This document shows positions 17,924-27,307 of a DNA stretch of 64,000 nucleotides, piece after piece; positions within the stretch are counted from its first letter, which is position 1, and each line of letters begins with the position of its first letter. Under the pieces are notes generated by a model. That model saw only the letters and a list, made by a program, of their open reading frames with translations, did not search any database and was not told the DNA's origin. The stretch lies in NCBI GenBank assembly GCA_030652035.1, contig JAUSBJ010000035.1, forward strand, positions 186,001-250,000, written 5' to 3'. A program made the translations under genes and the position numbers. Source of the stretch: Sulfurimicrobium sp. (GTDB lineage Bacteria > Pseudomonadota > Gammaproteobacteria > Burkholderiales > Sulfuricellaceae).

Positions 17924-18814
17924 ATGCGGCTCGCACAACGTCTTGATCTCTACGAACGCCTGATGCGGCTCGACAAGCCCATCGGCATCCTGTTGCTGGC
18001 CTGGCCAACCCTGTGGGCGCTGTGGATTTCCTCCACCGGGCAGCCAAACTGGATCATCCTGTGGATTTTCATGCTCGGAACGGTGCTGATGCGCTCGGCG
18101 GGTTGCGTCATCAACGACTTTGCCGACCGCGATTTCGACCCGCACGTCGAGCGCACCCGGAACCGCCCCATGGCGGCCGGACTGGTAAGCAAGAAGGAAG
18201 CGCTGGCACTGTTTTCCATACTCTCCATCTGCGCTTTTCTGCTGATTCTGCGCCTCAACAAACTGACCATCATGCTGTCATTTGCAGCTTTATTCCTGGC
18301 TGCCAGCTATCCTTTCACCAAGCGCTTTCTTGCCATCCCCCAGGCCTATCTCGGCATTGCCTTCGGCTTTGGCATCCCCATGGCATTCGCGGCACAAACC
18401 GGCGCGGTGCCGGCCATCGCCTGGCTCATGCTGCTGGCCAATGTTTTCTGGGCCGTCGCCTACGACACCGAATACGCCATGGTGGACCGTGAGGATGATC
18501 TCAAGATCGGCATCCGCACCTCCGCCATCACTTTCGGACAATATGACGTACTGGCCGTGCTGGCCAGCTATGGCATGACCCTGGCTCTCCTCGCCGGGGT
18601 CGGCGCAATGCTCAAGCTCGGACTGTATTATTATCTCGGCCTTGCCGTGGCACTGGCCATCGCCGCATACCACTACACCCTGATCAGGGGCCGGGAGCGG
18701 GACAAGTGCTTCAAGGCCTTCATCCACAACAACTGGTTCGGCGCGGCAATTTTTGGCGGCATCCTGCTGAATTACTGGCAGGAAACCTCCTTATTGCTCC
18801 GCTCTTATTTTTGA
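17924..18814 (+). CDS. ubiA: 4-hydroxybenzoate polyprenyltransferase
   Basis: UbiA attaches the polyprenyl chain to 4-hydroxybenzoate in the inner membrane. I chose ATG 17924 ([25 protein letters not shown]), the family N-terminus; upstream codons in the frame look non-coding. Both Mg-diphosphate motifs are present: NDFADRDFD at about residue 63 and [13 protein letters not shown] at about 185. Several hydrophobic helices follow, with total length 296 residues, as normal. Confidence 0.95.
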   Translation: MRLAQRLDLYERLMRLDKPIGILLLAWPTLWALWISSTGQPNWIILWIFMLGTVLMRSAGCVINDFADRDFDPHVERTRNRPMAAGLVSKKEALALFSILSICAFLLILRLNKLTIMLSFAALFLAASYPFTKRFLAIPQAYLGIAFGFGIPMAFAAQTGAVPAIAWLMLLANVFWAVAYDTEYAMVDREDDLKIGIRTSAITFGQYDVLAVLASYGMTLALLAGVGAMLKLGLYYYLGLAVALAIAAYHYTLIRGRERDKCFKAFIHNNWFGAAIFGGILLNYWQETSLLLRSYF

Positions 18815-18822
18815 GCCAGGCC

Positions 18823-19440
18823 ATGGCCGGCTGCTGCGAAAACAAGTCCTGCACCCTCAACGCCATGCGCGCCAATCACGGCCGCGTGCTGAAAATCGTG
18901 CTGGCGGTCAACATCGTCATGTTCGTGGTGGAAACCCTGGCCGGCCTGGCGGCCCATTCCACTTCATTGCTGGCGGATGCCGCCGACATGCTGGGTGATG
19001 CGCTGGTGTATGGCTTCAGCCTCTATGTGCTGACCCGCGACGAAAGCTGGCAGGCCCGCGCCGCCTTGCTCAAGGGCCTGTTCATGCTGGCCTTCGGCCT
19101 GGGCGTGGCGGCGGAAGCGGTTTACAAAACCCTGCACCCCCTCCTGCCGCACGGCGAAACCATCGGCCTGATCGGCTTGCTTGCGCTGGCCGCCAATACC
19201 TGGTGCTTCCTGCTGCTCTACCGCCACCGCGCCGACAATCTCAACATGAGCTCGGTCTGGCTATGCTCGCGCAACGACCTGTTCGCCAATGGCGGCGTGA
19301 TTCTGGCGGGCATCGCGGTGATCTACAGCCAGTCGCGCTGGCCAGACATCATCGTGGGTGGCATCATTGCAGCTCTGTTCCTGAAATCCGCTGTCAGCGT
19401 GTTGCGGCAATCCATCGCCAGCCTGCGCCAGTCCAACTAG
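18823..19440 (+). CDS. Cation diffusion facilitator-like transporter
   Basis: This 205-residue membrane protein starts at ATG 18823. It opens with a Cys-rich, potentially metal-binding tail (MAGCCENKSC). The first membrane helices carry VNIVMFVVETLAGLAAHSTSLLADAADMLGDALVYGFSLY, where the ADAADMLGD motif corresponds to the HxxxD/DxxxD transport site of CDF antiporters. A second site is recognisable in SVWLCSRNDLFANGGV. The cytoplasmic C-terminal domain typical of CDF proteins is absent, giving a short form. It probably exports a divalent metal; which one is not readable. Confidence 0.85.
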   Translation: MAGCCENKSCTLNAMRANHGRVLKIVLAVNIVMFVVETLAGLAAHSTSLLADAADMLGDALVYGFSLYVLTRDESWQARAALLKGLFMLAFGLGVAAEAVYKTLHPLLPHGETIGLIGLLALAANTWCFLLLYRHRADNLNMSSVWLCSRNDLFANGGVILAGIAVIYSQSRWPDIIVGGIIAALFLKSAVSVLRQSIASLRQSN

Positions 19441-19448
19441 GAGAACCC

Positions 19449-19892
19449 ATGCGTCACATCCTGATTCCTATCCTGCTTCTGGCCGCCCTGCCGGCACTGG
19501 CACAACCGCCCGCGCCACCGCAGGACGCCCGTCAACTGGTCACCATGCCGGACTTGCCGCGCAGCCTGATGCGTAGCGACATGCTGGACCATCTTGCGGC
19601 ACTGAACGAAATCATCGGCTACCTGGCGGAAAACAATCTTGCCGCTGCCGGCGAGACCGCCGAAAAACGCATGGGCCAGAGCACCATGGGCAAGCACGCC
19701 GCCATCGCGCGCGGCCAGGGGCCGGGCCGCTTCATGCCGAGCACCATGCAGCAGATGGGCTGGAACATGCACGACAGCGCCACCGAATTCGCCAAGGTTA
19801 CAAAGGGCGGGGATCAGGCCAAGGCCCTCGCCGCTCTGCAACAGCTCACCTCCAGTTGTGTAGCTTGCCATATGTCTTTCCGCACACGCTAG
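19449..19892 (+). CDS. Class II (cytochrome c'-like) monohaem cytochrome
   Basis: The 147-residue protein starts at ATG 19449 and has a signal peptide (ILIPILLLAALPALAQ). A helical body follows, with one haem motif near the C-terminus (SSCVACHMSFR). A C-terminal CxxCH after four helices is the layout of cytochrome c'. The gene lies 8 bases after the cation transporter stop and 12 bases before the next gene, so the three are probably one operon. Function could be electron carriage or gas binding. Confidence 0.75.
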   Translation: MRHILIPILLLAALPALAQPPAPPQDARQLVTMPDLPRSLMRSDMLDHLAALNEIIGYLAENNLAAAGETAEKRMGQSTMGKHAAIARGQGPGRFMPSTMQQMGWNMHDSATEFAKVTKGGDQAKALAALQQLTSSCVACHMSFRTR

Positions 19893-19904
19893 GATGACTC
19901 TTCC

Positions 19905-20249
19905 ATGAACTCCCCCGTCAGCTCCCCCGGCCTCGATTCCGCCAAGACCCTTACCACTGTGGTCTATGCCCTGCAGGCAGCATCCTTTTTCGTCGGTATC
20001 ACCGCCATCGTCGCCATCGTAATCAATTACTTGAAGATCGACGACATCAAGGGCACCTGGCTTGAATCCCATTTCCGCTGGCAGATCCGGACCTTCTGGT
20101 TCGGCCTGCTGTGGGGCGCGATCGGCAGCGTCCTGCTCATCGTTCTGGTCGGCTGGTTCATCCTCGCCGCCGATGCGGTGTGGGTGATCTACCGCATCGT
20201 CAAAGGCTGGCTCAAGCTCAACGAAGGCAAGGAAGTGAATCCGGCGTAG
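19905..20249 (+). CDS. DUF4870-like small membrane protein
   Basis: This 114-residue protein has three hydrophobic segments (AASFFVGITAIVAIVINYL, FGLLWGAIGSVLLIVLVGWFIL, AADAVWVIYRIVKGWL). The arrangement and the HFRWQIRTFW motif fit the DUF4870/COG3671 family of small inner-membrane proteins. No enzyme motif is present and the function is unknown. It is probably co-transcribed with the upstream cytochrome. Confidence 0.7.
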   Translation: MNSPVSSPGLDSAKTLTTVVYALQAASFFVGITAIVAIVINYLKIDDIKGTWLESHFRWQIRTFWFGLLWGAIGSVLLIVLVGWFILAADAVWVIYRIVKGWLKLNEGKEVNPA

Positions 20250-20281
20250 AATATTCCCCTTACCCAAGTCAGGAAATCCAT

Positions 20282-20599
20282 ATGTCCCAGCCGAAAATCA
20301 CCCTGCCTCAGGACCAGCTTTCCCGCTTCTGCCGCCAGTGGAAAATTGCCGAGTTTGCCCTGTTCGGCTCGGTGCTGCGCGATGATTTCCGCCCCGACAG
20401 CGATGTTGACGTGCTGGTGACTTTTTCGCCAGATGCAAGCTGGAGCCTGTTCGATCACGTGGAAATGCGCGATGAACTTTCCGCCATGCTGGGGCGCAAG
20501 GTGGATTTGCTGACCCGCAATGCAGTCGAGCAAAGCCGCAATCAAATTCGCCGGCGCGCCATTCTGGAATCGGCCGAGGTCATCCATGCCGCAGCGTGA
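20282..20599 (+). CDS. mntA: MntA-type minimal nucleotidyltransferase antitoxin
   Basis: The 105-residue protein starts at ATG 20282. It carries the nucleotidyltransferase signature: FALFGSVLRDDFRPDSDVDVLV holds the GS motif and the catalytic DxD. In MntA-HepT modules this enzyme adds AMP to a Tyr of the HEPN toxin and silences it. Its stop overlaps the HEPN gene start by 14 bases. A frame extending upstream to 20111 overlaps the previous gene and is not credible. Confidence 0.88.
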   Translation: MSQPKITLPQDQLSRFCRQWKIAEFALFGSVLRDDFRPDSDVDVLVTFSPDASWSLFDHVEMRDELSAMLGRKVDLLTRNAVEQSRNQIRRRAILESAEVIHAAA

Positions 20600-20936
20600 T
20601 GCCGCTCATCTGGATGACATTTTAAAATCCTCCGAACTTATTCTGTTTTTTCTCGAAGGCGTTGATCAGGACACCTTTCACCGCGACCTGAAAACACAAT
20701 CTGCCGTGATTCGCCAGTTTGAAATTGTCGGCGAAGCCACAAAACGGGTTTCCCCGGAATTCAAGATCGCCCACCCCGGCATTCCCTGGCGAAAGATGGC
20801 GGGTATGCGCGACATTCTGATTCATGCCTACGATACCTTTGATGTGAATGAAATCTGGTTTGCCGCAAGCCGCGACATTCCAGAACTTATAGCGCTCTTG
20901 CGCCAACTTCCTCCATTCGAAAGCACCACCCGATGA
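20586..20936 (+). CDS. hepT: HepT-type HEPN ribonuclease toxin
   Basis: The 116-residue protein starts at ATG 20586. The diagnostic RX4HXY motif is present as RDILIHAY; Arg and His form the RNase site and the Tyr is the residue modified by MntA. The segment [19 protein letters not shown] is the helix that precedes it in HepT proteins. Translation is coupled to mntA upstream, and its stop overlaps the ubiD start (ATGA), so the module is transcriptionally linked to a core ubiquinone gene. Confidence 0.9.
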   Translation: MPQRDAAHLDDILKSSELILFFLEGVDQDTFHRDLKTQSAVIRQFEIVGEATKRVSPEFKIAHPGIPWRKMAGMRDILIHAYDTFDVNEIWFAASRDIPELIALLRQLPPFESTTR

Positions 20937-22396
20937 AATACCACGACCTGCGCGACTTCATCGCGCAACTGGAACAGCAGGGCGAACTCAGGCGCATCAC
21001 TGCTGAAGTCGACCCCCGCCTGGAAATGACCGAAATCTGCGACCGCGTGCTGCGCGCCGAAGGCCCCGCCATCCTGTTCGAGAACCCCAAGGGGCACTCC
21101 ATTCCGGTGCTCGCCAACCTGTTCGGCACGCCGCAGCGGGTGGCCATGGGCATGGGCGAGGATTCGGTGGAGGCGTTGCGCGAAGTGGGCAAACTGCTGG
21201 CCTTTCTGAAAGAACCTGAACCGCCCAAGGGGCTGAAAGAAGCCTGGGACAAACTGCCGATCTTCAAGCAGGTACTCAACATGGCCCCGAAAGAACTGTC
21301 CAGCGCGCCCTGCCAGGATGTGGTGTGGGAAGGCAAGGACGTGGACCTGGCCAAACTCCCCATCCAGACCTGCTGGCCGGGCGATGTGGCGCCGCTCATC
21401 ACCTGGGGGCTGGTGGTCACAAAAGGTCCCTACAAGAAGCGCCAGAACCTCGGCATCTACCGCCAGCAGGTGATCGCCCCCAACAAGGTGATCATGCGCT
21501 GGCTCGCGCATCGCGGCGGGGCGCTGGACCTGCGCGACTTCCAGGAGGCCAATCCGGGCCAGCCTTTCCCGGTTTCCGTCGCACTGGGCGCCGACCCCGC
21601 CACCATCCTGGGCGCGGTGACGCCGGTGCCGGATTCCCTCTCCGAATACCAGTTCGCCGGCCTGTTGCGCGGATCAAAGACCGAACTGGTCAAGTGTCTG
21701 GGCAACGATTTGCAGGTACCGGCCAGTGCCGAGATCGTGCTCGAAGGCGTGATCCACCCCGGCGAAATGGCCCCGGAAGGGCCTTACGGCGACCATACCG
21801 GCTATTACAACGAAGTGGCCGAGTTCCCGGTGTTCACCATCGAGCGCATCACCCTGCGCAAGAACCCCATATACCACAGCACCTACACCGGCAAGCCGCC
21901 GGACGAGCCGGCCATCCTCGGCGTGGCGCTGAACGAAGTATTCGTGCCGCTGCTGCAAAAGCAGTATCCGGAAATCACCGACTTCTACCTGCCGCCCGAA
22001 GGCTGCTCCTACCGCATGGCCATCGTCAGCATCAAGAAACAGTACCCCGGCCACGCCAAGCGCGTGCTGTTCGGGGTGTGGAGCTTCCTGCGCCAGTTCA
22101 TGTACACCAAATTCATCATCGTCACCGACGAGGACGTCAACATCCGCGACTGGAAGGAAGTGATCTGGGCCATGACCACCCGTGTCGATCCGGCGCGCGA
22201 CACGCTCTTGATCGAAAATACTCCCATCGACTACCTCGACTTCGCCAGCCCGGTCTCCGGCCTGGGCTCGAAAATGGGCATGGACGCCACCAACAAGTGG
22301 CCGGGCGAGACCAACCGCGAATGGGGACGCCCTATCGTGATGGATGAAGCGGTGAAGCGCCGGGTGGACAAGATGTGGCGGGAACTGGGGTTGTAA
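20933..22396 (+). CDS. ubiD: 4-hydroxy-3-polyprenylbenzoate decarboxylase
   Basis: UbiD uses prenylated FMN, made by UbiX, to decarboxylate the ubiquinone precursor. The 487 residues begin [19 protein letters not shown] and contain the family segments [41 protein letters not shown] (catalytic Glu region), and [15 protein letters not shown] near the end. The start overlaps the hepT stop by 4 bases. ubiX is not in the window. Confidence 0.95.
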   Translation: MKYHDLRDFIAQLEQQGELRRITAEVDPRLEMTEICDRVLRAEGPAILFENPKGHSIPVLANLFGTPQRVAMGMGEDSVEALREVGKLLAFLKEPEPPKGLKEAWDKLPIFKQVLNMAPKELSSAPCQDVVWEGKDVDLAKLPIQTCWPGDVAPLITWGLVVTKGPYKKRQNLGIYRQQVIAPNKVIMRWLAHRGGALDLRDFQEANPGQPFPVSVALGADPATILGAVTPVPDSLSEYQFAGLLRGSKTELVKCLGNDLQVPASAEIVLEGVIHPGEMAPEGPYGDHTGYYNEVAEFPVFTIERITLRKNPIYHSTYTGKPPDEPAILGVALNEVFVPLLQKQYPEITDFYLPPEGCSYRMAIVSIKKQYPGHAKRVLFGVWSFLRQFMYTKFIIVTDEDVNIRDWKEVIWAMTTRVDPARDTLLIENTPIDYLDFASPVSGLGSKMGMDATNKWPGETNREWGRPIVMDEAVKRRVDKMWRELGL

Positions 22397-22527
22397 TTTT
22401 CAAACCTCAGTTAGCAGTGGGCCGCAACAGCAATACCTGAAACGCTACAAACGATGGTCAATCCTGAGGGTGCCGGTGCGCGTTTCACACAGGCACCCAT
22501 CTTTGCAACGCCCCCGATGTCTTCAGA

Positions 22528-23259
22528 TTATTTGGTATGGCACGCCGTGCACATTGAACTTTGTGCGTTTGCAACCCGCAAGAAGGTTTTGTTAACTACG
22601 CTGTGTGGATCGTGGCAACTCGCGCATTCGACTTTTCCGTTATACAACTTCAGCCCTGCTGCGGTGACTGAGTTCACGGGATTCAGTCCAGGACTGATTG
22701 TGTTGTCATAAGCCATGCCGACGGGGTGGTCGTTGCTCAGATCGGTTCCCAGGAAAGCGGCCCGCACTGCGCCCAATTTTCCGGTCGCTCCGTCGTAGTG
22801 GCATGTGCCGCAGGCATTAACGCCATCACCCATGGTACGGTGGTTACCCGTATCGGTGAAGGGCTGATTGGGCATGTTCACTAGGGTGTCCACGGCGATT
22901 GTCCCATCATGGCAGGACAGGCATAGCGCGGAGGAACTCGTAGCCCCGGTGGGCTGCGAGGGAGTCAGTTTGGCGGTGGGAGAACTGTACAGAGTATAAG
23001 TTGCAGTAGAAAAAGGCTTGTTCCAGAGCAACTTACCCCCATTGTCCTTATTGGAATCGTGAGGCGTGTGGCAATACACGCAGACCTGATTATAGTTGTT
23101 GTAGGCAAAATTAACATGAGGTACGGTTGAACCCATGTTAGCGCTCAGATCATGCCGGGAGCCGACGATGGTCGCAAGCGAGGCTGTTGGAATGGCGGCC
23201 ATGCCGAGCAGCAGGATGGCAATCATATGGGAGCGAAAATTCAGGAAAGAAGTGAGCAT
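22528..23259 (-). CDS. Pentahaem cytochrome c, paralogue of the 5910-6590 protein
   Basis: The 243-residue protein has a signal peptide (MIAILLLGMAAIPTASLA; the Met at residue 12 is an alternative start). The mature part opens TIVGSRHDLS and holds CVYCHTPHD, CLSCHDG, CGTCH, CASCHDPH and CTACHTK: five haems. Four of them match the tetrahaem protein in order and surroundings, including LWNKPF and SNDHPVG; CGTCH is extra. The gene stands alone, with no barrel or propeller beside it. Extracellular or periplasmic electron transfer is inferred. Confidence 0.85.
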   Translation of the reverse strand: MLTSFLNFRSHMIAILLLGMAAIPTASLATIVGSRHDLSANMGSTVPHVNFAYNNYNQVCVYCHTPHDSNKDNGGKLLWNKPFSTATYTLYSSPTAKLTPSQPTGATSSSALCLSCHDGTIAVDTLVNMPNQPFTDTGNHRTMGDGVNACGTCHYDGATGKLGAVRAAFLGTDLSNDHPVGMAYDNTISPGLNPVNSVTAAGLKLYNGKVECASCHDPHSVVNKTFLRVANAQSSMCTACHTK

Positions 23260-23748
23260 GATTTAGGTCCGAATGTCCAATGAAGCATGATCCACGTAAA
23301 TATCGGGTAATAACGATTGCATGAACATCCTCAACCAAACTCTCTGCCGCAAAGAAATCAATTGACTGACATTCATGTCTTTATATCGCAGGATAGGAAT
23401 AACTGATCGCAGTATAATTATTACTTATGCATATTGCAATGAACTTTTCTGAAATATATTAGTAATGAAAGTAAATCAAGCCTTTTTCAGCACCATCCAC
23501 AACTACAGCAAGCACGAGTGACCCGTTCGCAGACGCGTGCATTTCAGCCGTGAGTTTGCGGCGAAACGACCGACTCCATTACCTGGAACAGGGTGGCGGA
23601 ACGGCCCTTCACTCGCCTCTTCCCGCAGCGACAAAAACCACCGGGGCTTGGCCTGGATTGGCCGCTTGAAGAAATGGCAAAACTGGCGGATCATGCTTGG
23701 AAGCGAGCGTCTAACGGAAGCTCTGCCACCCGAAGCATCAAAAAACAC
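23260..23748. other. Intergenic region upstream of the pentahaem gene
   Basis: This stretch has an AT-rich part next to the cytochrome (23330-23500) that probably holds its promoter, and a GC-richer part before the phosphoribosyltransferase gene. I see no gene with start signals in it. Confidence 0.45.
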
Positions 23749-24312
23749 ATGAAAAAACCTCAGGGCCAGCGCACCTGCCTCTACGATACCGCCCAACTCG
23801 ATGCGGTGCTCGACCACATGGCCTGGCAGGCGGCCGCTTTCCTTACCGGCAAGGATCAGGTCATGCTGGTGGGCATCCTGCGCCGCGGCGCGCCGCTGGC
23901 AGAAATGCTGCATGAGCGACTGGTAAGCAACTACGGCCTGAACCAGATTACCCGGCTTGACCTCAAGATCAAGCGCTATGCAGATGACCTCACCCTGCTG
24001 CATCCGGAAACTCAACTCACGGAATCTCCCGAACTCGCCAGGCTGGACCTCTCAGGCACCACGCTGCTGGTGGTGGATGATGTGATGTACCGGGGCCACT
24101 CCATGTTGCGCGCGGTGGAATACCTCGCCAACCGGAACCCCGCTGAAATCCGCACCGTGGTGCTGGTGGACCGCGGCGCTGCCAAGCTTCCGGTGCGCAC
24201 CGACATCGTCGGTGTGCGGCTGGACGTGGCGCCGGAGCACATCATCGAGTGCAACGTGCCGCCTTATGAAGAACAATTCAAAATCGAACTGCTGCAGCCC
24301 GGTCTGAATTAA
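23749..24312 (+). CDS. PyrR-like phosphoribosyltransferase
   Basis: The 187-residue protein starts at ATG 23749. The PRPP-binding motif is LLVVDDVMYRGHS, preceded by VGILRRGAPLAEML, as in PyrR (pyrimidine operon regulator/uracil phosphoribosyltransferase). In betaproteobacteria pyrR usually sits beside pyrB/pyrC; here no pyrimidine gene is adjacent, so regulation or simple salvage both remain possible. The frame continues upstream but without a ribosome site or conserved residues. Confidence 0.82.
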   Translation: MKKPQGQRTCLYDTAQLDAVLDHMAWQAAAFLTGKDQVMLVGILRRGAPLAEMLHERLVSNYGLNQITRLDLKIKRYADDLTLLHPETQLTESPELARLDLSGTTLLVVDDVMYRGHSMLRAVEYLANRNPAEIRTVVLVDRGAAKLPVRTDIVGVRLDVAPEHIIECNVPPYEEQFKIELLQPGLN

Positions 24313-24316
24313 AGCG

Positions 24317-25243
24317 CTATTCGCTTTCCATTTCCAGATACGTCCGGCTGGCGTTGCCGCCGTTCAGCAGTTCGAAATGCTGCAACCGGCTGAAAGCGCC
24401 CTGATCGAGCGATGTAATCGCCGCTTGCAGATCAGCCCCCTGCTCCAGCGCCTGCTTCATGTGCTCGCGCAGCAAGGCCAGATAATCTTTCGTATCCCGA
24501 CGCGCTTTATGGAGATCGCATACCTGGCCGTGGCCGGGAACGATCAGACGCGGCTCAAGCTTTTCCATCTCGGCAAAGGAGGCGAGCCAGTCGCGGGTGC
24601 TGCTGAAGGGCAACACCCCGAGCAGGCGATCCACGTAAACCAGGTCGCCGGAAAACAGCACGCCCTGCTGCGGCAGCCAGACCACGCTGTCACCCGGCGT
24701 ATGGCCGCCGTGGAAATACAGCAAATGGATTTCCTGCCCACCAAGTTGCAGGGTTTCGCTCCGATCAAAGAAACGCTCGGGGTAGACCGGCTGCGTTCCC
24801 GCCACTTTCTTGCGTATGGTCTGGCGCAGGGCCTGAAGCTGCATGTCGCCGCGCGCCCGCATGTCGGCCAGGGCAGGACGAGCCGCGATAACCTCGGCGC
24901 CGATGGATTTGAAATACCCGTTGCCCAGCCAGCGGTGGTCCTGACCGCCAGTATTGATGACGAATTTGACCGGCTGCCGGGTCACCTTCTTGATGGCGCG
25001 GTGAATTTCCTTCGCCACCTGCCAGGTGGGCCCGCTGTCGATCACCACCACGCCATCCTTGGTCACTACAAAACCGCTGTTGGCATTCATGCCCTCATTC
25101 TTGTAGGTGCGCATGCCAGTGTCGCCGATGAAGGCATAAACGTCCTTTGCCACGGGATGCGCTGAGAGCGTCACCGCAGATGCGGTGCCCCAGTTCCATA
25201 GCGCCGTAAAAAAAACCAGCCAGTAAATTTTATATTTCATCAT
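24317..25243 (-). CDS. Metallo-beta-lactamase-fold hydrolase with altered metal site
   Basis: The 308-residue protein has a signal peptide (YWLVFFTALWNWGTASA). The fold is recognisable from NSGFVVTKDGVVVIDSG, GGHTPGDSVVWLPQQGVLFSGDLVY and VPGHGQV. The usual HxHxDH motif is replaced by NTGGQDHRWLGN: the first two metal-ligand histidines are missing and one residue is lost, while the DH pair and the later His and Asp ligands remain. One metal site may therefore be absent or rearranged. It resembles the periplasmic MBL proteins found near sulfur-oxidation or quinoprotein genes; substrate unknown. Its start overlaps the MFS pseudogene end. Confidence 0.8.
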   Translation of the reverse strand: MMKYKIYWLVFFTALWNWGTASAVTLSAHPVAKDVYAFIGDTGMRTYKNEGMNANSGFVVTKDGVVVIDSGPTWQVAKEIHRAIKKVTRQPVKFVINTGGQDHRWLGNGYFKSIGAEVIAARPALADMRARGDMQLQALRQTIRKKVAGTQPVYPERFFDRSETLQLGGQEIHLLYFHGGHTPGDSVVWLPQQGVLFSGDLVYVDRLLGVLPFSSTRDWLASFAEMEKLEPRLIVPGHGQVCDLHKARRDTKDYLALLREHMKQALEQGADLQAAITSLDQGAFSRLQHFELLNGGNASRTYLEMESE

Positions 25244-25812
25244 GCCCTCGTTTAAGAAACACTATGCCTGGCGCCACCCAGAATTTCAGCAGCAGCGCCG
25301 CGAGAACCGCGCAGGACGCCGAAAAGCCGAATGCTGCTTGCGCGCTGAAGCCTTGCCACAGCCAGCCGAACAGTAATGAAGCCGGCAGTGAGGTTGAACC
25401 AGCCGTAAGCCGTGCCAAGCAGCTCTTTTGGCGCAAGATTGGCGACCAGGGCTTTTTCCGCGCCCTCAGTGGCGGCGAGAAACAGTCCATAGAAGGCAAA
25501 CAACGGCCACAGCAGCCAGGCGACCAGCAACGGCCCGATCACCGCACCAGCATTGTCCATGGCGCGATGCACGCCGAACGCCAGGCCGCGCTGTTCTGGC
25601 ACGACACTCAAGGCCAAGAGGGCATCGCGCGGCGAGGAGCGCAGCCCCTTGCCTACCCGGTCGGCGAAACGCAAGGTGAGTACCATCGGCCAGGAAGTCG
25701 CCAGCGCCAGCAGCGAATAGACCAGTTCGCTTGCGCTATCGTTAAGCAGACTGACCAGGCCAAGCAACCAGACGGCCGAAGGCAGTCTGGACAAGGCGTT
25801 AATTGCGCTCAT
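25230..25812 (-). pseudogene. Decayed MFS transporter
   Basis: From an ATG at 25812 the frame reads WLLGLVSLLNDSASELVY and RFADRVGKGLRSSPRDALLA, typical of one MFS transporter family, but it is far too short. The chain jumps from SASELVYS directly to LLALATSWPMV, and again from GPLLVAWLL to WPLFAFYGLFLAATEG; in full-length relatives many helices lie between. At about 25380 a frameshift follows FNLTAG, and the expected continuation (LPASLLFGWLWQGF to the stop) is in another frame down to 25230. The comparison with full-length relatives is from memory. The start overlaps dacB by 14 bases and the end overlaps the MBL gene by 14, so it was once part of a coupled operon. Confidence 0.85.
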
Positions 25813-27250
25813 AGACCCATTGCAGCAAGGCATCCAGCGCCGGTCGCGAAGCGCTGGCGCGAGGATGATTGATCATTGCCACCACCGCCATGCGCCTGCC
25901 TTTTGTATCGAACACATAACCCGCCACGCTGCGCACGCCCTCAAGCGAACCGGTCTTGATGTGCGCATGGCCGGCGACCCCATGATCCAGTAGACGTTTT
26001 TTCATGGTGCCATCCACCGCGACGATGGGCAGGGAGGATTCGAATTCGCCGAACACCGGACTGTTGCTTGCACTCACCAGCAGCATTCCGAGATGCCTGG
26101 GGCTGATGCGTTCCAGGCGCGACAGCCCGGAACCGTTTTCCAGCACCAGCTCGGGGAAGTCCAGCCCCTTCGCCATCAGCCAGTTTTCAATGGCCTCGGC
26201 CCCCTTGCGCGGCGTGGCGGGCGGCCCGAAGCGCTCGGCACCCAGCGTCAGATACAGTTGCCTCGCCATGACGTTGTTGCTGAATTTGTTGATGTCTCGA
26301 ATCGTGTCGCCCAGCGGAGGCGAGTCGAAACTTGCCAGCAGGCTCGCGCCCGGCGGCATTGCACCCGGTCTGACAGGACCGTCCAGCGTTCCGCCCAGTT
26401 CTTCCCACAGCAGGCGGAAAACGCTGTCCACATAGCTGCCATTCGGCAGCAGATTGAGGTTGAAGCTCTTTTCTCCACAAGCGGCAGAGAATCGCCCACG
26501 CAAAGTAAGTACACGCTCTGCCCCAACTGTCGTCACCTCGGTGGCAAAACCTTCACGCCAGTCCCCGCAGGGTCCGGCGTCCAGTTGAAGAGAATTGACC
26601 ACTTTCAGGGAAGGCGGTGCGGGGTCCGCGACCACCCTGAGCGCCTTGTTATCTACCTGCGGCAGCAAGCGAATCCGGATGGCGTTGAAATTCACCAGCA
26701 ATGCCTGGGGGAAGGCATTGTAGGCGCGCAGTGGCTCGTTATCGAACGCCGCCGGATCATGCGCGCCGGGCTCGAAATGGCTCTGGTCCAGGATCACGCC
26801 GCCACGGATATTGCGCACGCCGCGCTGGCGCAGATCGCGCAACAGCAGCCAGAAATTTTCCAGGGTCAGCTTGGGGTCGCCATAGCCTTTGAGGATCAGC
26901 CCATCGTTCAGGGTCTCACCAGCCAGCTGCCCACCCGCATAACTCTCCGTTTTCCAGCGATAAGCGGGCCCCAGCAGGTCCAGCGCGGCGTAAGTGGTCA
27001 CCAGCTTCATGGAGGAGGCGGGATTCATTGCGTGCTCCGCACCCACTTCCAGCAGCGCCCTTTTGGCCTGGGTATCCTGCACCCATACGCCCAGGCTGGA
27101 TTGCGGCAATCCGGCTTCCTTGAGGGCCGCGCGCACCGGTGCGGGCAGGGTGTCCGCATACGCCATGGCCGAAGACAAAACAATCAACAGCATCAGAAGT
27201 TTCGCGCCTACTTCTCCGGAAAAAACCACACTCCTTGCTCTAACGGTCAT
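25799..27250 (-). CDS. dacB: D-alanyl-D-alanine carboxypeptidase/endopeptidase (PBP4)
   Basis: PBP4 trims and cleaves peptidoglycan cross-links in the periplasm. I chose ATG 27250, giving 483 residues with a signal peptide (LLMLLIVLSSAMAYA). The frame continues upstream through a dispersed repeat and should not be used. The three penicillin-binding motifs are visible: SSMK (S79, K82), SNN in NKFSNNVMARQ, and KTGS in AHIKTGSLEG. The large insert between the first two motifs is typical of class C PBPs. Confidence 0.92.
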   Translation of the reverse strand: MTVRARSVVFSGEVGAKLLMLLIVLSSAMAYADTLPAPVRAALKEAGLPQSSLGVWVQDTQAKRALLEVGAEHAMNPASSMKLVTTYAALDLLGPAYRWKTESYAGGQLAGETLNDGLILKGYGDPKLTLENFWLLLRDLRQRGVRNIRGGVILDQSHFEPGAHDPAAFDNEPLRAYNAFPQALLVNFNAIRIRLLPQVDNKALRVVADPAPPSLKVVNSLQLDAGPCGDWREGFATEVTTVGAERVLTLRGRFSAACGEKSFNLNLLPNGSYVDSVFRLLWEELGGTLDGPVRPGAMPPGASLLASFDSPPLGDTIRDINKFSNNVMARQLYLTLGAERFGPPATPRKGAEAIENWLMAKGLDFPELVLENGSGLSRLERISPRHLGMLLVSASNSPVFGEFESSLPIVAVDGTMKKRLLDHGVAGHAHIKTGSLEGVRSVAGYVFDTKGRRMAVVAMINHPRASASRPALDALLQWVYERN

Positions 27251-27307
27251 GACAGCAGCAGCCACTGATGATAAAACGCCCCTCAAGATTGCTCCCCGTC
27301 GCACCTC

